The translations under genes were made by a program, and so were the position numbers. Under the pieces are notes generated by a model that saw only the letters and a program-made list of their open reading frames with translations, searched no databases and had not been told where the DNA came from. This document shows, one piece after another, positions 1-7,122 of a stretch of DNA of 10,732 bases (the first letter of the stretch is position 1; each line of letters opens with the position of its first letter). The DNA comes from Deltaproteobacteria bacterium (lineage in GTDB: Bacteria; Desulfobacterota; Desulfobacteria; Desulfobacterales; Desulfatirhabdiaceae), in assembly GCA_026388755.1 (NCBI GenBank), contig JAPLJE010000281.1:6795-17526 (forward strand). Direction: 5' to 3'.

Positions 1-2
1 TT

Positions 3-533
3 TCTCAGGAAATCCGACATATTGACACCATTGTTCAGAATTTTCTGGAATTTTCCCGGCCTCCGAAGCTTAAAATGCAGCAGGTCAGCCCTTCGGTAAT
101 CGTTGATCTGGTCGTTCAGCTTCTGGAACACCGCCTAATCTCTTATGAAGTCCGCATCGAAGTCAATCGAAAACGCCCGTTGCCGCAGATTCCGGCAGAC
201 CCGGAACAGATTAAAGAAGTCCTGGTCAATCTCGTGGTGAATGCCTGTGAAGCCATGAAAAAAGGGGGGCAGATCGTTATTTCTGAAGAAGAAACCAGTG
301 AAAGGCCAACCGGAAAAATGGTGGTGATTCGCGTCAGCGATAATGGGCCGGGAATCCCTGGACCTCTGGTAGACAAAGTCCTTCAACCATTTTTTACGAC
401 AAAAGAGGAAGGCACGGGACTTGGCCTCAGTATCGCGTCCCGAATAATTGAAGAACATGGCGGCAGACTGAATCTGACGTCCACTGAAGGAATGGGTACC
501 ACATTTACGATCACCCTTCCGGTGAGGGACTGA
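3..533 (+). CDS. Sensor histidine kinase, C-terminal part (5' end outside window)
   Basis: This is the end of a two-component sensor kinase; the open frame runs in from the left edge, so its sensor region and H-box are missing. What is visible is the last helix of the dimerisation (HisKA-like) domain (residues reading EIRHIDTIVQNFLEFSRPPK, encoded just before base 75) followed by a complete HATPase_c domain. The ATP-binding boxes are clear: the N box (EVLVNLVVNACEAM, about 216-257), the G1 box (DNGPGIP, from about 339), the F box (PFFTTK) and the G2 box (GTGLGLS). The protein ends normally after a typical TLPVRD-like beta strand. The response regulator gene starts 3 bases downstream, so this kinase is almost certainly its cognate phosphodonor and the pair is co-transcribed. 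The nature of the signal cannot be judged from this fragment. Confidence 0.93.
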   Translation, partial: SQEIRHIDTIVQNFLEFSRPPKLKMQQVSPSVIVDLVVQLLEHRLISYEVRIEVNRKRPLPQIPADPEQIKEVLVNLVVNACEAMKKGGQIVISEEETSERPTGKMVVIRVSDNGPGIPGPLVDKVLQPFFTTKEEGTGLGLSIASRIIEEHGGRLNLTSTEGMGTTFTITLPVRD

Positions 534-536
534 ACC

Positions 537-1979
537 TTGAGTAGAATACTGATTATTGACGATGATGACCAGTTGCGGAAAAGTTTTCATAAGCTCCTGC
601 TTCAGGAAGGCCACATTATAGACAGCGCCGCCTCTGGTGAGGCTGGCATCGTGCTGATCCGGCAACGCCCGCCGGATCTGGTCATTCTGGATATGCGTCT
701 TCCGGGAATGAATGGATTTGAAACCTTCAAGGTGATACATGAGATTGAGCCGAAACTGCCGGTAATAATCATGACGGCCTACGGAACCACGGAAACCGCC
801 ATCGAAGCCACCAAAATGGGCGCTTTTGATTATATTCTGAAGCCGTTTGACATACCGGACATGCTCACCGTCATTGGCCAGGCAATCGAAGCCGGACGAT
901 TCATGCGCTCTCCCATTGACATGAACGGCGCGCCGGACAAGGCAAACCGGGAGGCCATTATCGGACGAAGCGTCCCCATGCAGGAAGTGTACAAAGCCAT
1001 CGGACGCGTTGCACCGACAGAGGCTACGGTTTTGATCCGGGGAGAATCCGGAACCGGCAAGGAGCTGGTGGCAAGAGCAGTCTATCAGCACAGTCTGCGG
1101 GCGAACAAGCCTTTCCTGGTGATCAACTGCGTGGCCATTCCCGATAGCCTGCTGGAAAGCGAATTGTTCGGTTATGAAAAAGGGGCCTTTACCGGCGCCA
1201 ATCATCGCAGGGTCGGCAAACTGGAGCAGGCGAACGGCGGAACCGTTTTTCTGGACGAAATTGGCGACATGCCGTTCAGCCTTCAATCCAAAATGCTGCG
1301 CCTGTTGCAGGAAAGAAGTATCGAACGGCTTGGAGGACGCGAAACGATTCCGGTGGATGTCCGAATCATCGCCGCCACCAATCGGAACCTGGAAACCGCC
1401 ATCGAAGCCGGCCGGTTTCGGGAAGATCTCTATTACCGGCTGAAGGTTGTCACCATCTGGCTTCCCCCGTTAAAAGAGCGCTCCGGCGATATCCCGCTGC
1501 TTTCCGAATATTTTCTCTCGAGATTTTTCAAAGAACTGGGAATGGACTGTCCGGGAATTACACCGGAAGCAGAGCTGCTTCTTGCCAGCTACCCCTGGCC
1601 TGGAAATGTCAGGGAGCTGGCCAACACCATCCAGAAAACCGTGATCTTCAACCGGGGGGCACCGCTCAGCGCGGATGACATTTCACACGCAATCAGTGAG
1701 AAATCTCCGGCAACTGAAGACAGCGATGAAAAACACGATCTGCTGCTCCGACGCATCCTACATCACGCCTTGATGACCAGTACCGGCGAAAATATATTTG
1801 ACAGCATTATGGATCAGGTTGCCAGTATTTTTATAAGCGAAGCTCTGAACCTCAGCGGTGGCAATCGTTCCCGTGCAGCCAAGCTCCTGGGGCTTTCCAG
1901 ACCCACCCTGCATTCAAAAATCGAAAAATACGGGCTGAAAATTGAGACCTCCGTAAAAGAAGGAACCAAGGAAACATAA
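537..1979 (+). CDS. NtrC-family sigma-54-dependent response regulator
   Basis: A 480-residue cytoplasmic transcription activator. Domains in order: receiver (about 1-120) with acidic pocket D8-D11, phosphoacceptor D52 (in LVILDMRLPG), T80 and K102; AAA+ sigma-54 interaction domain (about 140-375) with Walker A GESGTGKE (169-176), the sigma-54-contacting GAFTGA loop intact (216-221) and Walker B ending D240-E241; and a Fis-type helix-turn-helix (about 425-470, with GGNRSRAAKLLGLSRPTL). All key residues are present, so it should be able to hydrolyse ATP and remodel RNA polymerase holoenzyme containing sigma-54. The start is a TTG at 537, the only start that keeps the first beta strand of the receiver; GGTGAG at 521-526 is a suitable ribosome binding site. 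It follows the kinase gene by 3 bases. Its targets are unknown: I found no convincing -24/-12 promoter in the window. Confidence 0.95.
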   Translation: MSRILIIDDDDQLRKSFHKLLLQEGHIIDSAASGEAGIVLIRQRPPDLVILDMRLPGMNGFETFKVIHEIEPKLPVIIMTAYGTTETAIEATKMGAFDYILKPFDIPDMLTVIGQAIEAGRFMRSPIDMNGAPDKANREAIIGRSVPMQEVYKAIGRVAPTEATVLIRGESGTGKELVARAVYQHSLRANKPFLVINCVAIPDSLLESELFGYEKGAFTGANHRRVGKLEQANGGTVFLDEIGDMPFSLQSKMLRLLQERSIERLGGRETIPVDVRIIAATNRNLETAIEAGRFREDLYYRLKVVTIWLPPLKERSGDIPLLSEYFLSRFFKELGMDCPGITPEAELLLASYPWPGNVRELANTIQKTVIFNRGAPLSADDISHAISEKSPATEDSDEKHDLLLRRILHHALMTSTGENIFDSIMDQVASIFISEALNLSGGNRSRAAKLLGLSRPTLHSKIEKYGLKIETSVKEGTKET

Positions 1980-2002
1980 CTAACCATGAATTTGTGTTTT
2001 TC

Positions 2003-3142
2003 TCAAAGCAGCGGAGATTCCGGCAAGCGCATGATAAATATTGTCCCCTTTCCCAGGGTGGATTTTACCAGAATGTCTCCGTGATGCTTTTCAACGATTT
2101 TTTTAGTTGTCATAAGACCGATGCCGGTGCCTTTGCTGCCCTTGGTGCTGAAAAAACTCTGAAAGAGTTTTTGGCAGGTATCTTCATCCATTCCGCACCC
2201 GTTATCTTCTACCTGATACTCAACCCCCCATCCGGCTGTCCCAATCGTGCGGAGAATAACTGTTCCGGGGCTGCCCGGTGGGGCTTTTTCCGTGCAGGCA
2301 TCAATGGCGTTTGCAACCAGATTGTTCAGACACTGGTGAATGGCGTCCGGATCCAGGCAGATGGATTTGAGAGCGGTTGAAAAAAAGGATTCAAGTCGAA
2401 CACCCGATGCTTCAGCCTGAGGCGTCATCAAATCGATAATATCCATTGCCGGCTGATTGGGATCGCATATCCGGCAATGGATTTCAGAAGACTTTCCATA
2501 ATTAAGCAGGTCCATCGAGAGATTGGCAATTTTTTCAACATTCCCCTTGACCATTGTCCACCCCTGGTAAAGATACTGATCGTTATGAAGCTCGATCCCT
2601 TTTTCCAGGACAAAGGCCCCTCCTTTCAGCCCACCTGCAATATTCTTTATTGAATGTGAAATCCCGGCAATGGCCTCGCCAACGGCTGCCAGCCTTTCCG
2701 CTTCTATCAGTTTCTGAGTTTTTTCCCGAACCAGAAGTTCCAGATTTTCGGTATAGTCTCTGATCTGTTTTCGAATCGCGATACGATCCTGAGCCCGTTT
2801 CAGAGCAACCTCAAGGGCCTCGTCACTGATGGGTTTGGTTACAAAATCCGTGGCCTCGTATTTCAGGCTTCTGACAGCCAGATCCATGTCTCCATGCCCG
2901 GTCATCATGATCACTTCGACATCCGGGTTTTCACGCTTTACCGCCTGAAGCAGTTCGATGCCGCCCATGCCCGGCATTTTGATGTCTGTCAGAACGATAG
3001 CAGGGTGGGTGTTCCGAAACAATTCAAGGGCCTGTTCACCGGTTTCCGCGGGATGAACGATATATCCCATATCCGAGAGGGTAATGCCCAGAACGGTGCG
3101 AATTCCCGCCTCATCATCGACAATCATAACGGTGCGATTCAT
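2003..3142 (-). CDS. Response regulator receiver-histidine kinase fusion (soluble)
   Basis: A 379-residue protein without membrane segments. It has an N-terminal receiver domain (1-120; D9-D10, phosphoacceptor D53 in LTDIKMPGMGG, T81, K103), a short coiled-coil linker (about 122-152), then a kinase core: H-box with H163 in the sequence GISHSIKN, N box around 272-283 (LNNLVANAIDAC), G1 DNGCGM (313-318), F box (SFFSTK) and G2 GTGIGL (338-343). With the receiver in front of the kinase and no sensor, it is a candidate middle step in a phosphorelay or a kinase switched by phosphorylation of its own receiver. It lies 69 bases downstream of the haem-sensor kinase on the same strand, which suggests the sensor phosphorylates D53. 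GAGGCAGG just upstream of the ATG can serve as ribosome binding site. Its 3' end faces the NtrC-type gene. No DNA-binding domain is present, so the output target is unknown. Confidence 0.92.
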   Translation of the reverse strand: MNRTVMIVDDEAGIRTVLGITLSDMGYIVHPAETGEQALELFRNTHPAIVLTDIKMPGMGGIELLQAVKRENPDVEVIMMTGHGDMDLAVRSLKYEATDFVTKPISDEALEVALKRAQDRIAIRKQIRDYTENLELLVREKTQKLIEAERLAAVGEAIAGISHSIKNIAGGLKGGAFVLEKGIELHNDQYLYQGWTMVKGNVEKIANLSMDLLNYGKSSEIHCRICDPNQPAMDIIDLMTPQAEASGVRLESFFSTALKSICLDPDAIHQCLNNLVANAIDACTEKAPPGSPGTVILRTIGTAGWGVEYQVEDNGCGMDEDTCQKLFQSFFSTKGSKGTGIGLMTTKKIVEKHHGDILVKSTLGKGTIFIMRLPESPLL

Positions 3143-3211
3143 TTTGCCTGCCTCATGGTGAGAAGAGGGTCGTAAAGCGTGTTATTGTTGCCAAAAACCA
3201 ACGGCTCACGA

Positions 3212-5488
3212 TTATGGGTCCGGAGCTATGGGAAAGGAAAGGATAAAAGTCGATCCCCCGTCTTCATTGTTAACGGCACGAATATCTCCCTGGCATTCCT
3301 TGATAAAGCTGTAACTGATGGACAGACCCAGACCCGTACCTTTTCCCACTTTTTTTGTGGTAAAGAACGGCTCGAAAATTTTATTCAGTTTGTCCTGAGG
3401 GATTCCGATGCCGGTATCGCTGACAGTTATCGTAACATGCTTGTCATCGGCAGTGGTTTTCAGGGTGATTTGCCTCATATCTTTGACGAACTGGAGAGAA
3501 TCGCATTTTTCTTCAATGGCATCCCGGGCATTCAGGAGAAGGTTGATAAATACCTGTTCCAAACGACCGGGGTCAGCCAGAATCAGCGGAATGTCCTGAT
3601 AAAGATCCCATGCCACAACAATCCCCCGGACCTTGAGCTGCTGACTGAATATTTCAAATGCACTTTTCAGAATGTCGTTTACCTGGACTTTTTCCAGGGT
3701 CATTTCGGATTTGCGGCCAAACAGCCGCATGTGGTTGATGATTCTCGTGGCCCGATCCACATGACTGTCAATTTCCTGAGACAATGTATAGAGGATTTCT
3801 TCCTTGATGGGTTCTTTGCGATTAATTTTTTTCATAAAAAAACTGCTGGCGGTTTTGATGACCGAAAGCGGTTGATTCAGCTCATGCGCCACGCCAGTTG
3901 CCATTTCCCCCAGGGTTGCCATCTTGCTGGCCTGGATGATCTGCTGTTCTGCCTCAAGCCGTTTGGTATCATCTCCGGTAGTCAGCAGCAGAACCTTTTT
4001 CCCGCGATATTTTGAAAAAGAAATCCGGATATTCACAAAAAGGGTTTTACCTGATTTATGGACATGTTTGACGCGGTTAAAGACGGATGATGTCTGAATT
4101 TTGAACGCATAATATTCTCTTTCTTCTTCAGAAAACAATTCCAGAAACGATTTTGACATGATTTCATTTTTGACATATCCATATACGGACTTGACGCTCT
4201 GGTTGCAGTCAAGTATCTCCAGGGTATTCATATCCAAAACAAATACGGGATTGGGAATATTGTTAAAGACGGCGTAATACTGTTTCTCTGATTCAGCCAG
4301 TTTTTCCTCCAGTTGTTTTCTTTGGGAAATATCAATGCACATCTCCATTGCGGCAACGATATTACCGTCATCATCGCGGATGGGCGATGTCCGGACAATC
4401 CAGTAGGTCCGGGTCCCATCCTTGTCCACTCCGGCCTCTTCACTGTAATGCGAAAGACCGTCTTCAAACGTCTTTTCAACCGGACATATCTTGCATTTAT
4501 CGATGCGTCCCTTGTAGGCCGAAAAACAATAATCCCCGGGTTTGGGATCAAAGCGCTCTGAAAATTCCCGATTGTACCGCACCAGCCTGTAGTCCCTGTT
4601 CTGAACCGAAATGATACAGGGTGCCTGTTCAAAAAGGATCCTATACTCATTTCTCTGTTTTCTCAATTCGCTTCGTTTTTCGCCGATTTTATTTCCCATT
4701 TTTTGAAACGCGGCTGCCAGCTGGCCCAGCTCGTCCTTCGATCTGATATCAATTCTGGCTTGATACTGTCCCTTTGCAATCAACCGAGTTCCATCAATAA
4801 GCTTTTGAATCGGCAGTTTAATGAATCTTACGATAAAAATAAATATGACCGCCGAGGTTACGGTAAAAATAAAACTGGCTAGGGAAATGATTCCTTCTTC
4901 GAAAAACACAATTTCATCATCGGTTTCCTTCATCGAAACAACCACGTCCAGGGCGCCCAGAATCATTTTGTCCTGGGGATGAACATGGCAGGCATCGGTC
5001 GCGCAACTGGTTTCATTCCGAATGGGGGTAATCACGCCGATCTGGCGGTAACCATTGGAATCATAATTAATTCGTATCCGTTCAGACAGATCAAGATCAA
5101 CTCGCGGCGGTTCTGTTTTATGGCAGATAAAGCAGGCTTCGGCCTTGATATTGGTTTTTTCCCCAACCTCATTCGATGAGTTAGAAAACTTGATTTCTCC
5201 TTCCTTGTTAAAAATGCGGATATGCTCAATCGTTTTCTGTCTACCCATGTTCTGGATGCTTTCGTTGATGTAATCCCTGGCATTTAGCATCATGGCATAG
5301 TGGGTTCCCAGCTTGATGGTTTCACTCAGCCGGTCTGTCCATACCACAATGTCTTTCACCGCCTTATCTTTCTGGTATTTGATGCTAAAATACGCCCATG
5401 TGGAAAAACTGATAAACAGGGTCAGACCCATCATGAAAATCAATCGATAAGACAGGCTTTGACGAAAATCTTTGAAATGCTCCAGCAT
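3212..5488 (-). CDS. Membrane sensor histidine kinase with periplasmic c-type haem motifs, HAMP and two PAS domains
   Basis: A 758-residue inner-membrane sensor. TM1 is about 16-37 and TM2 about 199-223, enclosing a periplasmic domain of about 160 residues with two haem c attachment motifs: CFICH (C119, C122, H123) and CATDACH (C162, C167, H168), i.e. CX2CH and CX4CH. CX4CH is a known variant in cytochrome c3 of sulfate reducers. A HAMP domain (about 222-275) follows, then PAS1 (about 283-390) with a cysteine set C321/C332/C335, PAS2 (about 402-510), a HisKA domain with H535 (GVAHELNQP) and a HATPase_c domain (N box about 647-660, DTGIGIP 691-697, GTGLGLS 717-723). The architecture fits detection of redox state or a gas ligand in the periplasm. 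AGGTG lies 7 bases before the ATG. It probably signals to the receiver-kinase protein encoded directly downstream. Haem binding is inferred from the motifs. Confidence 0.93.
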   Translation of the reverse strand: MLEHFKDFRQSLSYRLIFMMGLTLFISFSTWAYFSIKYQKDKAVKDIVVWTDRLSETIKLGTHYAMMLNARDYINESIQNMGRQKTIEHIRIFNKEGEIKFSNSSNEVGEKTNIKAEACFICHKTEPPRVDLDLSERIRINYDSNGYRQIGVITPIRNETSCATDACHVHPQDKMILGALDVVVSMKETDDEIVFFEEGIISLASFIFTVTSAVIFIFIVRFIKLPIQKLIDGTRLIAKGQYQARIDIRSKDELGQLAAAFQKMGNKIGEKRSELRKQRNEYRILFEQAPCIISVQNRDYRLVRYNREFSERFDPKPGDYCFSAYKGRIDKCKICPVEKTFEDGLSHYSEEAGVDKDGTRTYWIVRTSPIRDDDGNIVAAMEMCIDISQRKQLEEKLAESEKQYYAVFNNIPNPVFVLDMNTLEILDCNQSVKSVYGYVKNEIMSKSFLELFSEEEREYYAFKIQTSSVFNRVKHVHKSGKTLFVNIRISFSKYRGKKVLLLTTGDDTKRLEAEQQIIQASKMATLGEMATGVAHELNQPLSVIKTASSFFMKKINRKEPIKEEILYTLSQEIDSHVDRATRIINHMRLFGRKSEMTLEKVQVNDILKSAFEIFSQQLKVRGIVVAWDLYQDIPLILADPGRLEQVFINLLLNARDAIEEKCDSLQFVKDMRQITLKTTADDKHVTITVSDTGIGIPQDKLNKIFEPFFTTKKVGKGTGLGLSISYSFIKECQGDIRAVNNEDGGSTFILSFPIAPDP

Positions 5489-5660
5489 GATTTTACACCT
5501 GTAGTAATGTGTTGAAGGATATTGCTGATGTGATAATCATATCTCATTCATTCTGTAAATACTTTTTTCAGTGCCCCGTCAGGTGCCACAGCCCAGGATA
5601 ATTCAAGATAAAGCGCAGACAAGAACAACCGTCGGGTAATGCACTTTCATTCAAACCGTC

Positions 5661-5689
5661 TTGACATTCTTAAAAATGGGGCATAAATT
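5661..5689 (+). promoter_or_regulatory. Sigma-70-type promoter for the DUF1573 selenoprotein operon
   Basis: A perfect -35 hexamer TTGACA (5661-5666) is followed after 17 bases by TAAATT (5684-5689), a 4 of 6 match to the -10 consensus. It points at the gene starting at 5759, leaving a leader of roughly 60-65 bases that ends in a GGAG ribosome binding site (5746-5749). The rest of the 270-base gap (5489-5758) separates this operon from the divergent haem-sensor kinase gene; I see no gene or strong hairpin in it. Prediction from sequence only. Confidence 0.55.
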
Positions 5690-5758
5690 GTCAAAAATTG
5701 TGTTTTTCCTATTATTGATGAAAGGTTTTCTTATTATGATTTATTGGAGAGTTGACTC

Positions 5759-6484
5759 ATGAAATTAATTTCTTATGTCAAGTGGTTTTTGATGATATGC
5801 CTTGTAGCCCTTCCCCTTGCATCCGGCGCCGAGGACAAGACTGATGAAAATCTTTCGTATGCCATGCCGGAAACTAAGTTTACCTTTCAACCGGTCGTGG
5901 AAGGTACGGAAGTTGTCCATGATTTTGTCATCTTGAATAAAGGAACTGATGAATTATCCGTTCTCAACGTCAAAACCGGCTGAGGATGCACGGCCGTCTC
6001 TTATACGAGACAGATCCCCGCCGGCGGCGAGGGAAAGATTACCATCAAAGTGGATACCAACGGATATGGCGGAACCTTACTGAAAAAAAGCATCATGGTG
6101 GAGACCAGCGCTGCAAAACAGCCCAATGTGTCGATTGAAATCGACGGCAACGTTGAGAAATTCGCAAATATCACGCCAAATAAACTGATTCTGCGCGGAA
6201 CCGCTGGCGAACCCATCGTCGGAACTGTGACCGTTTCACCTGATCCCAAGTATCCATTCAGGGTTTTAGAAACCAAGCCGAAAAATGGAACCGATATTCA
6301 GGCCAGAATCGAAGAAAAACAGGAAAACAACACAACGATCTACATTATCACTGTCGAGAATCTGAAAAAAGATCCCGGACGCTATTACGACGTCATTACG
6401 CTAAAGACCAGCAGCCCGGTCAAGCCGGAAATTCAGCTCAGCGTTTATGGTCAGATCCTTGAAGCTATCAAGAAAACACAGTAA
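5759..6484 (+). CDS. Putative secreted DUF1573-family selenoprotein (Sec75 at in-frame TGA 5981-5983)
   Basis: A 242-codon frame with a single internal TGA at codon 75, giving a 241-residue protein if read as selenocysteine. Residues 1-24 are a typical Sec signal peptide (hydrophobic stretch 9-20, cleavage likely after SGA at 22-24). Residues about 35-115 resemble the DUF1573 Ig-like domain: a strand-rich start (VVHDFVILNKGTDEL), then the family's signature, here VKTG-[TGA]-GCT, where homologues have a cysteine (CGCT), then the typical IPAGGEGKI turn and an NGYGG segment. The remainder (about 116-240) looks like a second strand-rich domain. Coding character is the same on both sides of the TGA and no frameshift is needed. 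GGAG at 5746-5749 precedes the ATG by 9 bases. It is the first gene of a likely operon with the HAD and thiamine-kinase genes. The biochemical role of DUF1573 proteins is not known; a Sec-Gly-Cys motif suggests redox or metal chemistry outside the cytoplasm. The alternative is a nonsense pseudogene or a base-calling error. Confidence 0.82.
5981..6017 (+). promoter_or_regulatory. SECIS-like hairpin at the in-frame TGA
   Basis: Counting the T of TGA as 1, a perfect 5-bp stem pairs GTCTC (16-20; 5996-6000) with GAGAC (27-31; 6007-6011) around a 6-base loop TTATAC. A lower stem GGAT (5984-5987) with ATCC (6014-6017) could close it right after the TGA. Loop position and size coincide with the Escherichia coli fdhF SECIS element, where the apical loop also spans 21-26, with important bases U17, G23 and U24. 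Here U17 and U24 are present, but 17 is paired and 23 is A, so the expected loop G is missing. Supportive but not canonical. Confidence 0.5.
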
Positions 6485-6493
6485 CAGGCAATA

Positions 6494-7111
6494 ATGAAAC
6501 GCATTCGGGTAGTTGCCTTTGACTGCGACGGGGTCATGTTTGACACTGAGACCGTCAACAAAGCGTATTATAACCAGATTCTGCAGCATGTGAACAAACC
6601 CGCTCTGACGCCCGATCAGTTTTCTTTTGTTCACATGCATACCGCAGATGAGGCCATTTCCCATCTTTTCCCGGATAAGGCCGAGGCCGCCGAAGCCAAT
6701 GCCTATCGAAAGCAAATGCCGTATCTTCCGTTTCTGGAAAAAATGGAAATTGAGCCGTATCTTAAACCCCTGCTTCACAGGCTGCGGCCCGCATACCCGA
6801 CGGCGATTGCAACCAACCGGACCAACACCATTCAGACGGTGCTCGAGGCTCATGGACTCGTAGATCTTTTTGACCTTGTGGTCAGCGCATGGGATGTTGA
6901 TCATCCCAAACCCCATCCAGACTCCTTAAACAAAATCCTGCGGCATTTTGATATTGAACCGGATCAACTGCTCTATGTCGGCGACTCCGAACTGGATCAG
7001 ATCGCTGCCGAAGCTGCCGGTGCCATTCTGGTTGCTTATAAAAACCCTTCTCTTCGATCCGATTTCCACATCACCAGTCTCAAAGAAATGGAGCAGATCC
7101 TTAATCTGTAA
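6494..7111 (+). CDS. HAD-superfamily phosphatase (phosphoglycolate phosphatase / beta-phosphoglucomutase-like)
   Basis: A 205-residue cytoplasmic hydrolase of HAD subfamily IA type. All four catalytic motifs are visible: motif I FDCDGVMFDTE with nucleophile D10 and acid/base D12, motif II T107 in AIATNRT, motif III K139 in HPKPHPDS, and motif IV GDSELD with D164 and D168 for magnesium. The insertion between motifs I and II (about 20-95) is a helical C1-type cap, which fits small phosphorylated substrates. It starts 9 bases after the selenoprotein stop and ends 11 bases before the thiamine-kinase-like gene, so it sits mid-operon; the ribosome binding site is weak (CAGG at 6485-6488), suggesting translational coupling. 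The substrate cannot be read from sequence. A role in removing phosphate from a thiamine or sugar phosphate is only a guess from its neighbour. Confidence 0.9.
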   Translation: MKRIRVVAFDCDGVMFDTETVNKAYYNQILQHVNKPALTPDQFSFVHMHTADEAISHLFPDKAEAAEANAYRKQMPYLPFLEKMEIEPYLKPLLHRLRPAYPTAIATNRTNTIQTVLEAHGLVDLFDLVVSAWDVDHPKPHPDSLNKILRHFDIEPDQLLYVGDSELDQIAAEAAGAILVAYKNPSLRSDFHITSLKEMEQILNL

Positions 7112-7122
7112 GAAAGAGTTTT

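Noticed and set aside
135..1286. Long 383-codon open frame on the - strand
   Set aside because: It lies opposite the kinase and NtrC-type regulator genes, which have full sets of catalytic motifs. The antisense product has low-complexity, unrecognisable sequence; it is a codon-bias shadow.
1980..2002. Bidirectional terminator between the convergent signalling genes
   Set aside because: Only a T-rich stretch is present; I see no hairpin in the 23 bases between stops.
3179..4015. 278-codon open frame on the + strand
   Set aside because: It is antisense to the catalytic core of the haem-sensor kinase and shows no domain-like features.
5571..5589. Possible sigma-54 -24/-12 promoter on the - strand before the haem-sensor kinase (TGGCAC followed by GGGGC)
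   Set aside because: The GG to GC spacing is 11 rather than 10 bases and the TTGC element is absent.
5759..5983. Reading the first 74 codons as a complete small secreted protein, with 6050-6484 as a separate gene starting at GTG
   Set aside because: Both pieces are in the same frame, no ribosome binding site precedes 6050, and the codons between the TGA and 6050 encode conserved DUF1573 sequence. A single gene with Sec at the TGA explains this better; a pseudogene remains a lesser possibility.
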